Made by a program: the position numbers and the translations under genes
Origin: Planctomycetota bacterium
Lineage (GTDB): Bacteria > Planctomycetota > J058 > J103
DNA length: 64,000 nucleotides
Assembly: GCA_026004615.1 (NCBI GenBank)
Contig: BPJM01000003.1
Location: forward strand, 393,637 to 457,636
Reading direction: 5' to 3'
Shown here: positions 25,380-34,711 of the stretch, piece by piece
Numbering within the stretch: position 1 is the stretch's first letter
Layout: each line of letters opens with the position of its first letter
Notes under the pieces: generated by a model
Seen by the model: only the letters and a program-made list of their open reading frames with translations
Databases searched by the model: none
What the model was told of the DNA's origin: nothing

Positions 25380-26347
25380 TCGCGCTGGTGGTGCGGCGGC
25401 TGGGGGTGCTCGTGCTCACGCTGCTCGTGACGGCGGCGCTGTCGTTCGCGCTGCTGCACGCCGCTCCCGGAGGGCCGTTCGACCGCGAACGCAGCGTGCC
25501 GCCCGAGGTCGAGGCGGCGCTCGCCCGCCACTACGGCCTGGACCGACCCGTGCTGCTCGATCTGGAGGCGCTCGGGCGCGGCGAGCTCGGGCGCGCGTTC
25601 GCCGACACCCAGCTGGGGCGGTGGCTCGGCGGGCTGCTGCGCGGCGAGCTGGGGCCGTCGCTGCAGCACCGCGGACTTGCGGTCGAACAGCTGCTCGCGG
25701 CGGGCCTGCCCGTCTCCGCCGCGGTCGGACTGCTCGGCCTGGAGGTGGCGCTGGTGCTGGGGCTGGGCGGAGGCCTGCTGGCAGCGGCCCGGCACGGCCG
25801 CATGGCCGACCGGCTGGTGCGCGCGGCGGCCTCGGCGGCGCTCGCGGTGCCGCCGTTTCTGCTGGCGGTGGCGCTCGCGCTGATCTTCGGACTCGGACTC
25901 GGCTGGCTGCCGGTCGCCGGGTGGGGACAGCCCCGGCACCTGGTGCTCCCGGCGCTGGCGCTCGGGATCCCCTACGGGGCGGTGATCGCCCGGCTGGTGC
26001 GCAGCGCGGTGCTCGAGGTGCTGGCCGAGCCCTTCGTGCGCACCGCACGCGCCAAGGGGCTCGGCGGGACGGCGGTGCTGCTGCGCCACGCGCTGCGGCC
26101 CGCCCTGGTACCGGTGGTGCAGTACCTGGGGCCGCTGGCTGCCGGCCTGGTGACCGGTTCGGTCGCCGTCGAGACGGTCTTCAACCTGCCCGGGGTGGGG
26201 ATCCATTTCGTCGCGGGCGCGCTCAACCGCGACTACCCGCTGGTGATGGGGACGGTGCTATTGTATGCGGGCAGCCTGCTGGTGCTGAATGCCCTGGCCG
26301 ATCTGGTGGCGCTGTGGCTCGACCCGCGGGGGCGGCAGCATGGCTGA
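25376..26347 (+). CDS. Peptide ABC transporter permease OppB-like
   Basis: 323-residue inner-membrane permease with the N-terminal helix VVRRLGVLVLTLLVTAALSFALLHAAPGGPF, and the EAA-loop region VRTARAKGLGGTAVLLRHALRPAL that contacts the ATPase, then VAVETVFNLPGVG. GTG at 25376 overlaps the binding-protein stop (GTGA). Confidence 0.92.
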   Translation: MIALVVRRLGVLVLTLLVTAALSFALLHAAPGGPFDRERSVPPEVEAALARHYGLDRPVLLDLEALGRGELGRAFADTQLGRWLGGLLRGELGPSLQHRGLAVEQLLAAGLPVSAAVGLLGLEVALVLGLGGGLLAAARHGRMADRLVRAAASAALAVPPFLLAVALALIFGLGLGWLPVAGWGQPRHLVLPALALGIPYGAVIARLVRSAVLEVLAEPFVRTARAKGLGGTAVLLRHALRPALVPVVQYLGPLAAGLVTGSVAVETVFNLPGVGIHFVAGALNRDYPLVMGTVLLYAGSLLVLNALADLVALWLDPRGRQHG

Positions 26348-26365
26348 GGCGCCGCTCGAGCCCGG

Positions 26366-27187
26366 GTGGCGGCGGGCAGGCGGCTCAAGGGGCGCGCCGC
26401 GGCTGGCGCTGGCTACGCGCTCGCGGTGCTCGCGCTCCTGGCCGCGCTCGCCGGCTGGCTCGTGCCCGAGCCGGACCGCCAGGCGCTGGAGCAGAGCCTG
26501 GTGCCGCCCTGCCTGGCGCACCCGGCGGGCACCGACCTCATGGGGCGGGACCTGTTGGCGCGCACCCTGCACGGCCTGCGGCTGTCGTTGCTGATCGGGC
26601 TGCTCGCCAGCGCGCTCGCGGTCGCGATCGGGCTCGTGGTCGGCATGCTCGCGGGCTATGCCGGAGGCTGGCTGGATGCGCTGCTCATGCGCACGGTCGA
26701 CGTGCTCTACGGGCTACCCTACATCGCGCTCGTGGTGGTGCTCATGATGGTGCTGGGGCGCGGGGTGGCGAATCTCCTGGTGGCGCTGGCGGCGGTGGGC
26801 TGGCTGACCACCGCGCGCATCGTGCGCGCGGAGGTGCGGCGGTTGCGCGCGCGGGAGTTCGTCGAGGCGGCGCGGGTGCTGGGGGCGGGGCCGCTGCGCG
26901 TGCTCGCGCGCCACCTCGCGCCGAACCTGCTGGGGATCGTCCTCGTCTATGCAGCGCTGAGCGTGCCGGCGGCGATCCGCCAGGAGGCGCTGCTGTCCTT
27001 TCTCGGTCTGGGGGTCGAACCCCCGCAGGCGAGTCTGGGTTCGCTGCTGCGCGAGGGGCTGGGGGCGCTGTCGGTGTTGGGGGCGGAGTGGTGGCTGCTC
27101 GCGGCGCCGGCCGGCGTGCTGATCGCGCTGGTGGGCGCACTGAATGCGCTGGCCGACTGGGCGAGCGCGCGCAGGACCGGGCCGTGA
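26366..27187 (+). CDS. Peptide ABC transporter permease OppC-like
   Basis: 273-residue permease: AHPAGTDLMGRDLLARTLHGLRLSLLIGL, EAA loop FVEAARVLGAGPLRVLARHLAPNL, RQEALLSFLGLGVEPPQASLGSLL. The GTG at 26366 has no clear ribosome site, so translation may depend on coupling to the upstream gene, 18 bp away. No ABC ATPase gene (OppD/OppF) follows; the next gene is a sigma factor overlapping by 4 nt, so ATPases would have to come from elsewhere. Confidence 0.9.
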   Translation: MAAGRRLKGRAAAGAGYALAVLALLAALAGWLVPEPDRQALEQSLVPPCLAHPAGTDLMGRDLLARTLHGLRLSLLIGLLASALAVAIGLVVGMLAGYAGGWLDALLMRTVDVLYGLPYIALVVVLMMVLGRGVANLLVALAAVGWLTTARIVRAEVRRLRAREFVEAARVLGAGPLRVLARHLAPNLLGIVLVYAALSVPAAIRQEALLSFLGLGVEPPQASLGSLLREGLGALSVLGAEWWLLAAPAGVLIALVGALNALADWASARRTGP

Positions 27188-27900
27188 GCGCCGAGCCCGC
27201 AGACCGGGGGCGCGGGGCCGGAGCGCGGCGCGCCGCTGCAGCCGGGCAGCCCCGCGAGGCAGCACAGCACGTGCAGGCGGCTGGCGGCGCGCCTGGGCCG
27301 CGCCGGCGCGCGGACCCGGCGCTGGCCGATGACGCCGCGCAAGCGCTCATGCTCGCGTTCCAGCGGGGCGAGCCGGGCGCATTCGAGGAGCTGGTGCGCC
27401 TGGTGAGCCCGAGCGTGTTCGCGCTCGGCTACCGCTACGGGCTGGACGCGGCGGCGGCGGAGGACCTGGTGCAGGAGACGCTGCTCCGGGTCTACCGGGC
27501 GCGGCGCCGCTACCGGCCCGAGGCGCGCTTTTCGGCGTGGCTGTTGCGGATCGCCACCAATGTGATCATCAGCGCGGCGCGCCAGCGCAAGCGGCGGCCG
27601 ACGGTGAAGCTGCAGGGCGCCGGAGCCGTCTCGAACGAGGGCGATCCGCCACTCGCCGACGAGCGAACCCCCGGACCGCCCGAGCGCCTGCAGGCGGACG
27701 AACGCGCGGCCAAGGTGCGCGAGGCGCTGGCGGAGCTGCCCGCCTCGCAGCGCACCGCGCTCGTGCTCAACCGCTTCCACGGCCTGTCGTACGACGAGGT
27801 GGCGCAGGCGCTGGGACTGGGGGTGCCGGCGGTCAAATCCCTGCTGTTCCGCGCCCGGCACAACCTCAAGCGGCGGCTGGAGCGGTTCATGGAACCGTGA
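27184..27900 (+). CDS. ECF (group 4) RNA polymerase sigma factor
   Basis: After a ~50-residue Ala/Arg-rich lead, region 2 is visible (AFEELVRLVSPSVFALGYRYGLDAAAAEDLVQETLLRVYRARRRYRPEARFSAWLLRIATNVI). A short linker follows, then region 4 (ALAELPASQRTALVLNRFHGLSYDEVAQALGLGVPAVKSLLFRAR). No region 3, as expected for ECF factors. GTG at 27184 overlaps the OppC stop by 4 nt; an internal ATG at 27349 would remove the lead. The next gene encodes a zinc-finger anti-sigma domain, its likely partner. Confidence 0.9.
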   Translation: MSAEPADRGRGAGARRAAAAGQPREAAQHVQAAGGAPGPRRRADPALADDAAQALMLAFQRGEPGAFEELVRLVSPSVFALGYRYGLDAAAAEDLVQETLLRVYRARRRYRPEARFSAWLLRIATNVIISAARQRKRRPTVKLQGAGAVSNEGDPPLADERTPGPPERLQADERAAKVREALAELPASQRTALVLNRFHGLSYDEVAQALGLGVPAVKSLLFRARHNLKRRLERFMEP

Positions 27901-27999
27901 GCGAGACGCCGGGCGGAGCCCGCTCGCCGCGGGGGCGAAACCGTGGCGGCAGCACGGCGTTTGCGATGGGGGAGGCTGTGGGACGGTGAGGACGGGGCG

Positions 28000-29559
28000 G
28001 TGAAGGGGCCGTGCCGGGAGTTCCGCCAGGATCTGGTGGCCTATCTCGACGGGGAGCTCGGCGGCGAGGCCGCGCAGGCGCTGGCGCGCCATCTCGAGGC
28101 GTGTGCGGACTGCCGGCGCGAGGCGCTGGCGCTGGAGCGCACCGCGCGCGCGCTCCAGGCGCTGCAGGTACCCGCGCTGCCGCCCGGGCTCGAGGAGCGG
28201 GTGCTCGCGCGGGTGCGCCGCGAGGGCGGCCCGGTGTGGCCTGTGCTCCGGGTGCGGTGGGCGGGGCGGCTGGTGGCGGCGGCGGCGGCGGTACTGCTCG
28301 CGGGGCTGGCGGTGCTGCTCGTGGCGCGGCCCGCGCACCGCGGGCCGGCGCCACGAGCAGGTGCAGCGGCGGGCCAGGGGGCTGGCCTTGCCGCGGCGCC
28401 CGCCGCAGCGGAGCAGGCGCCCGCGCTCGCCGCGCGGCCTGAGGAGGGGGCGCTGGCGGGCTTGGAGCTGGAGCCCGAAGCGGAGCAGGAACTGCTGCTG
28501 GCGCTAGACGTGCTCGAGAAATGGGAGGTGGTCGAGGCGCTGGAGCTGCTCGAGACGCTCGAGGAGCTGGAGGACCCGAGCTGGCTGCTGTCTGGGCGGG
28601 GAGAGCGGTTGATGGCGAGCCGGGTGGCTGCGGCGCGCAGGCGGTGGCTGCTGGCGCTCGGCGCAGCGGCGGTGTGCGCGACACTGAGCGGGCCGGCTAG
28701 GGGCTCGGAGGGCGAGGGCCGAGCGCCGCCGCCCCGGCCGGCGGAGGCGGAGGTCGCGCCGCCGGCGGACGGGCAGGGCACGGCGCCGCTGCAGGAGCGG
28801 CTGCGGCGCGCGCGCGAGCGCTGGCAGCGGCTTTCGCCCGAGCAGCGCCAGGCGCTGCTGGAGCGCTTCCGGCGCTGGCGCGCGATGCCCGAGACCGAGC
28901 GCCGCGCCCTGCGGGAACGGCTGGAGCGGCTGCGCGCCATGGACGAGGAGGCGCGCGCGCGGCTGGAGCGCCGGCACGAGGCGATGCGCCGCCAGCTGGA
29001 GCGATGGCTGGAGCGACTGCCCCCCGAACAGCGCGCGGAGCTGCAGGCGCTGCCGCCCGAGGCGCGGCGCGAGCGGTTGCGTGCGCTGCACGCCCAGGAG
29101 ATGGAGCGGGCGGTGCTGCGCCGGCTGGGAGAGTTGCCGCCGGCGGTGCGCGAGCAACTGCAGGGGCTCGCGCGCGTCGAAGACCGGCTGCGGGTGTTGC
29201 GGAGGCTGCTGGCGGAGCGCCAGCACGAGGAGCGGCGGCGGCGGTTGCTGGAGCTGTTGCCGCCGGCGGAACGGGCCCGCCTCGCGGAGGCGACGCCGGC
29301 TGAGCAGCGCCGCCAGTTCGAGCGGTTGCGCCGCCGGCTGGGCGAGCTGCCTGCGCCGCTGCGCGAGCGGCTGCGCGCGCTGCCGCCGGAGCAGCGCCGG
29401 CAGCTGCTGCGCGAGTGGCTCGAGCGGGCACTCGACGAGCATGACCCGCCGCCGGGGGGGGCGCGCGGCGGCGAGCGTACGCGCGAGCATGCCCCGGGCC
29501 GCGAGCGACGCCCGCATCGGGGTGCGCCGCGCGCGGCGCCGGCGCCCACCGAGCGCTGA
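28000..29559 (+). CDS. Anti-sigma zinc-finger domain continuous with DUF3106 protein
   Basis: One uninterrupted frame encodes two things. Residues 1-~40 are an anti-sigma zf-HC2 domain (CREFRQDLVAYLDGELG then HLEACADC, i.e. HxxxCxxC), followed by a membrane helix near residues 85-110 and an acidic Glu/Leu-rich region. From about residue 205 a second signal-like hydrophobic segment (RRWLLALGAAAVCATLSGPA) leads into a long helical Arg/Glu/Leu region. This begins with the DUF3106 pattern LSPEQRQALLERFRRWRAMPETERRALRERL and repeats related PPEQR/PPEAR units. In other bacteria these are separate genes. An internal ATG at 28612 with GGGGAGAG upstream could start the second protein. I chose GTG 28000; GTG 27943 is an alternative. 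It probably restrains the sigma factor encoded just before it. Confidence 0.78.
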   Translation: MKGPCREFRQDLVAYLDGELGGEAAQALARHLEACADCRREALALERTARALQALQVPALPPGLEERVLARVRREGGPVWPVLRVRWAGRLVAAAAAVLLAGLAVLLVARPAHRGPAPRAGAAAGQGAGLAAAPAAAEQAPALAARPEEGALAGLELEPEAEQELLLALDVLEKWEVVEALELLETLEELEDPSWLLSGRGERLMASRVAAARRRWLLALGAAAVCATLSGPARGSEGEGRAPPPRPAEAEVAPPADGQGTAPLQERLRRARERWQRLSPEQRQALLERFRRWRAMPETERRALRERLERLRAMDEEARARLERRHEAMRRQLERWLERLPPEQRAELQALPPEARRERLRALHAQEMERAVLRRLGELPPAVREQLQGLARVEDRLRVLRRLLAERQHEERRRRLLELLPPAERARLAEATPAEQRRQFERLRRRLGELPAPLRERLRALPPEQRRQLLREWLERALDEHDPPPGGARGGERTREHAPGRERRPHRGAPRAAPAPTER

Positions 29560-29594
29560 GCCGGCTCGTGCCGGGGAGCCGGCTCAGCGCTCGG
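29549..29594. terminator. Strong 19-bp-stem hairpin
   Basis: Perfect 19-bp arms (29549-29567 and 29576-29594) with loop GTGCCGGG; the TGA of the DUF3106 gene (29557-29559) is inside the left arm. It lies between convergent genes and is symmetric, so it can fold on either transcript. There is no T-run, as for other hairpins here. Confidence 0.75.
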
Positions 29595-29728
29595 CCGTTC
29601 TCGCGGGTGGCGGCGCGGCCGGGGGGCGGCTTTCTCTTCTGCGGGCCTGCGGCGCGGCGAGCAGGGGGCACAGCTGCCGCCCGCGCGCCGGCCGCCCGCA
29701 GCAAGGCGGGCGAGCTGGCCGGGGCAGC

Positions 29729-31321
<1,593 letters not shown>

Positions 31322-31330
31322 GGCGTGCCT

Positions 31331-31359
31331 ATTGTACGCCGCGCGCGGACAGCGGCCAA
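31331..31359 (-). promoter_or_regulatory. Leaderless-type promoter of the kinase gene
   Basis: On the minus strand: TTGGCC (31359-31354), 17-bp spacer, TACAAT (31336-31331), then 9 nt to the ATG at 31321. No Shine-Dalgarno. Confidence 0.55.
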
Positions 31360-31413
31360 CCCGAGCTGCCCTGGCTGGCGGGCGCCGGCGCCGCCTGGTA
31401 ACCTGGCGCCGCC

Positions 31414-33354
31414 ATGCGCACCGGCCGTAGGGGCCAGCTCGCCCTCGGAGCGCCGCGGTGGCGTCTCGCGCCAGCGCGCGGCGGTGCCGGCCGGCTGCTC
31501 CTGTTCGCGCTCACGGGGGCGCTGGTGGCACCGGCTGCGCGCGCCGTGCAGGACGTGGTGATCACCACCGGTCCGCCGAGCGGTCTGTACCACCCGCTGG
31601 GACTGGCCATCGGCGAGGTGTTGGACGGTGTCGCGGGCGGTGCGGTGTTCAAGGCGCACGTGGCGACCAGCCCCGGCTCGGCGGCCAACCTCCGCCGCCT
31701 GGTACGCGGCGAGGCCCAGTTCGCCATCGTGCAGGGGGACGTGCTCTACCTGGCGACCGCCGGTTCGCCGGCCTTTCCAGAGCCGCTCGGCAGCGTGCGG
31801 GCGCTGGCGGTGCTCTACCCCGAGGCGGTGCACCTGATCGCACGGCGGCAGGCCGGGATCCGAACCATCGATGACCTGCGCGGCAAGCGCGTCGCGGTGG
31901 GCGAGGAGGGAAGCGGCACCGCGCTCACGGTGCGGGGACTGCTGCAGGCGGCGGGGCTGGGCCTGCAGGCCTTGCAGGCGCGGAGAGTTGCGCCCGCCGC
32001 AATGCTCGCGGAACTGGCGGCGGGCACCCTGGACGCCGGGTTCGTGGTCTCGGCGGTGGGCGCCCCGGCGCTGGTGGAGCTGTTCGAGCGCACGGAGTGC
32101 ACCCTGGCGCCGCTGGTCGGCGGCGGGCTGCAGGGGGTGATCGAGACCACACCCTACCTCTACCCGAGCACGATCCCGCCAGGGACGTATCCAGGGCAGC
32201 GCGAGCCGGTCGCCACCGCGGGGATGGACGCCATCCTGGTGACCACCGAGGAGGCGCCCGCCGACCTGGTGTACGAGGTGGTGGCACAGCTGCACCGCCA
32301 TGCCGGCTCGCTCGCAGCCCGCCTGCCGTCCGGGGTCGCGGTGTTGCCGGGCGGCGCCGTCGAGCGGTTGCCGGTGGCGCTCCACCTCGGCGCCATGAGC
32401 TACTATCGGGCCGAGGGGCAGCTGGAGCGGCCGCTGCGGGTGCATGTCGGCGTCTTCGTGCGGGATGTGTGGGGGCTGGACATCAAGCACGGCAGCTGGA
32501 GCGCTGACTTCGAGATCTGGTTCAAGTGGCGCGGCCGCCTCGATGCCGACAACGACGCCTTCGACTTCGACCTCATCAACGGGGTGATCCTCGAGCGTAC
32601 GCGCACGGACGTCGAACGGCTGGGCGGCTGGACGCGGGTGGTCTACCGGGTGCGCGCCGAGATGCGCGCCAGCTTTCTCCTGCACAACTATCCCTTCGAC
32701 ACCCAGGCCCTGAGCATCCAGATCGAGCACCCGAGCATGACCACGCGCGAGCTGCTGCTGGTGCCGGACCAGTTCGTCGGCAGCGACATCCGCAACCTCC
32801 GCAAGACGGGCTACGCGCCCGGCCTCAAGATCGGCGACTGGGAGGTGTACGACGTGGGCGAGCGGGTGCTGGAGCACACCTATCCGAGCGACTTCGGATC
32901 GCTCATCGAGCCGGGCGGCGGCAGCCGCTATGCGCGCTATGTGTTCGCGATCGCGCTCAAGCGCCACCTGTGGTCGTACCTGCTCAAGTTCTCCATCCCC
33001 CTGGTGCTGATCGCGCTCATGAGCTATGCCGTCTTCTTCATGCACCCCGAGGCGTACGAGACGCAGATCCTGGTGATCATCTGGGTGCTGTTCACCGCCG
33101 TCGAGTTCCACATCTACCAGTCGGAGAACCTGCCGGAGATCGGCTACATGGTCACCGCCGACATGTTCTTCATCTGGACGTATGTCGCGGTGCTGCTGCT
33201 GCTGGTGGCGACGCTGGTCCGCCACCACATCTACACCCACACCGAGCGAGCGCGGGCGGAAGAGGCGGTGCGCGGGATCACGCGCGCGGGCCGGCTATTG
33301 TACCCGCTGGTGTTCTTCGGCCCGATCGCCGCCCTCATCGCATGGAGCCGCTGA
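31414..33354 (+). CDS. TAXI solute receptor fused to pentameric ligand-gated ion channel
   Basis: 646 residues. A signal peptide ends near residue 45. Residues ~47-337 are a TAXI-type TRAP solute-binding domain (ITTGPPSGLYHPLGLAIGEVL, IVQGDVLYLA, IDDLRGKRVAVGEEGSGT, ending in the family's LGAMSYYRAEG). Residues ~340-515 are a pLGIC extracellular domain (VGVFVRDVWGLDIKHGSWSADFEIWFKW, pro-loop YPFD at 426-429), followed by M1 (~518-543), M2 (~547-566), M3 (~580-604) and M4 (~627-644). ENLPEIGYMV matches the M2-M3 loop. It should form a pentameric inner-membrane channel with periplasmic ligand receptors on top. A TAACCT box 9 nt before the ATG suggests a leaderless mRNA. The 3' end overlaps the convergent gene by 20 nt. 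Confidence 0.92.
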   Translation: MRTGRRGQLALGAPRWRLAPARGGAGRLLLFALTGALVAPAARAVQDVVITTGPPSGLYHPLGLAIGEVLDGVAGGAVFKAHVATSPGSAANLRRLVRGEAQFAIVQGDVLYLATAGSPAFPEPLGSVRALAVLYPEAVHLIARRQAGIRTIDDLRGKRVAVGEEGSGTALTVRGLLQAAGLGLQALQARRVAPAAMLAELAAGTLDAGFVVSAVGAPALVELFERTECTLAPLVGGGLQGVIETTPYLYPSTIPPGTYPGQREPVATAGMDAILVTTEEAPADLVYEVVAQLHRHAGSLAARLPSGVAVLPGGAVERLPVALHLGAMSYYRAEGQLERPLRVHVGVFVRDVWGLDIKHGSWSADFEIWFKWRGRLDADNDAFDFDLINGVILERTRTDVERLGGWTRVVYRVRAEMRASFLLHNYPFDTQALSIQIEHPSMTTRELLLVPDQFVGSDIRNLRKTGYAPGLKIGDWEVYDVGERVLEHTYPSDFGSLIEPGGGSRYARYVFAIALKRHLWSYLLKFSIPLVLIALMSYAVFFMHPEAYETQILVIIWVLFTAVEFHIYQSENLPEIGYMVTADMFFIWTYVAVLLLLVATLVRHHIYTHTERARAEEAVRGITRAGRLLYPLVFFGPIAALIAWSR

Positions 33355-34606
33355 GACCGCCGCGCCGCGCCGCCTCGCTCCGCACCAGGTCGACCAGCGA
33401 GCCGCGGGCCGGATGGCCGAGGGGCCGGTAGGCGAGGATGGCCGCCATGAGGAGCGACTCGGCGAGCTGGAAGGTGGGGGCATCGCGCAGCGCCTGGAGG
33501 TAGCGCGGCAGCTGCTCGCGGAGCCAGGCCGCCTCGCCAGCCCACGCGGCAGTCCGGGGCAGGCCGGTGCTGGCGGCCAGGCGCGTGCTGCACAGCGCTC
33601 GATAGACATACCACGACCAGCGGTGGCCGAACTTGCCCCACATCGTCACCGCTCCCGGCGGCAGGTCGAACTGATAGTCCTGCCGGTCGGCGGGCAGCAC
33701 GGTCGCGAGCTCCTCGCGCCGGTCCGGCTCGTAGCGCGCCGCGTACTGCTGGAGCGCACGGGTGGCGCTGGGGGCAAGCGCGCGTCCGGCGCGCGCCAGC
33801 ACGTCGCGCGCCTCCAGGAGCAGCCACGCGCTCATCTCCGACAGCCCCGGCACGGTGTGCCGCTGCCGCCAGCCGCGGCGCACCCGGGGGTACCAGACCC
33901 CGGCCTCGAGATCGAAGGTGTCGCCGAACCAGCGCGCGGCCCGCTCGATCGCCGCGGCGCCCTCGGGGCTGGGCACCGGGGGGACGCTCTCCAGCACCAG
34001 CAGCGCGAGCAGGCAGTCCTGGCTCGCCGAGGTGCGCGCCGCCTGCGGGCCGATCAGCACCGAGGAGAAGCTGCCGTCGGGGTTCTGGATGGCGAGCAGA
34101 AAGGCGCGGGTGCGGGCGGCGGCCTCGTGCAGCTCCGCCCCCAGCCGCAGCCACGCCATGCCGACCGCCGTGCCGACCCAGCCGCTCGGCTCGCCGCCGC
34201 CGATGGTGTCGGCGCTCAGATCGAGCGGCCAGCCGCCGTGCGGCGCCTCGAGCCCCGTGCCCGGAAACGGTGCCGCGAGCGCGCCCTGGAGGCAGTAGGC
34301 GATCTGGTGGCGCAGCCGCTCGCGGTCGGCCGGCTCGAAGCACGCTGCCAGGGCGGCTGCCGCCTCGCCGGTGGTCCAGTAATCCGGCGCGGCGTGGATC
34401 ATGTGGCCGAAGGTGCCCCCGGGTGCCTGGCGCGCGAGCAGCTCGGCGCGCAGGTAGTGGACCGCGCGCGCCTCGGGGCTGCGCGCGCGGGTCACGAACC
34501 ACCACGCCACGGCGCCGGCGGCGCCGAACAGCAGCAGCACGAGCACGAGCAGGCGCACGCCGCCGGCGGCAGGACAGCGGTGGACGCAGCGGTGGGGCGG
34601 TGCCAT
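33335..34606 (-). CDS. Membrane-anchored alpha/alpha-toroid (prenyltransferase-like repeat) protein
   Basis: 423 residues. An N-terminal helix (RLLVLVLLLFGAAGAVAWWFV) should anchor it with the bulk in the periplasm. The body contains units typical of alpha/alpha-toroid folds: APDYWTTGEAAAALAACF, LLAIQNPDGSFSS, SASQDCLLALLVLESV and MSAWLLLEARDVLA. These resemble the QNPDGSW-type repeats of terpenoid cyclases and pectate-lyase-like enzymes. No DxDD cyclase motif is visible, so I do not assign an enzymatic role. GAGGAAAGGG precedes the ATG. It overlaps the 3' end of the channel gene and is divergent from the sirtuin. Confidence 0.75.
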   Translation of the reverse strand: MAPPHRCVHRCPAAGGVRLLVLVLLLFGAAGAVAWWFVTRARSPEARAVHYLRAELLARQAPGGTFGHMIHAAPDYWTTGEAAAALAACFEPADRERLRHQIAYCLQGALAAPFPGTGLEAPHGGWPLDLSADTIGGGEPSGWVGTAVGMAWLRLGAELHEAAARTRAFLLAIQNPDGSFSSVLIGPQAARTSASQDCLLALLVLESVPPVPSPEGAAAIERAARWFGDTFDLEAGVWYPRVRRGWRQRHTVPGLSEMSAWLLLEARDVLARAGRALAPSATRALQQYAARYEPDRREELATVLPADRQDYQFDLPPGAVTMWGKFGHRWSWYVYRALCSTRLAASTGLPRTAAWAGEAAWLREQLPRYLQALRDAPTFQLAESLLMAAILAYRPLGHPARGSLVDLVRSEAARRGGLSGSMR

Positions 34607-34711
34607 CGGCCCTTTCCTCTTGGCTCGGCTGCGCGGCGGGCTGCCCAGCCTTCCTCCGCCAGTCTATCCCCTGGCTCGATGGTGTCCATGCCGGCGGGTA
34701 CGATCGGGCGC

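Noticed and set aside
26340..26594. ATG overlapping the OppB stop as the OppC start
   Set aside because: It opens a different frame (MAEAPLEPGWRRAGG) that lacks permease sequence; the OppC frame starts at GTG 26366.
24823..27183. Long plus-strand frame upstream of the ECF sigma start
   Set aside because: Runs through OppA-OppC in the wrong frame; only the part from 27184 has sigma-factor motifs.
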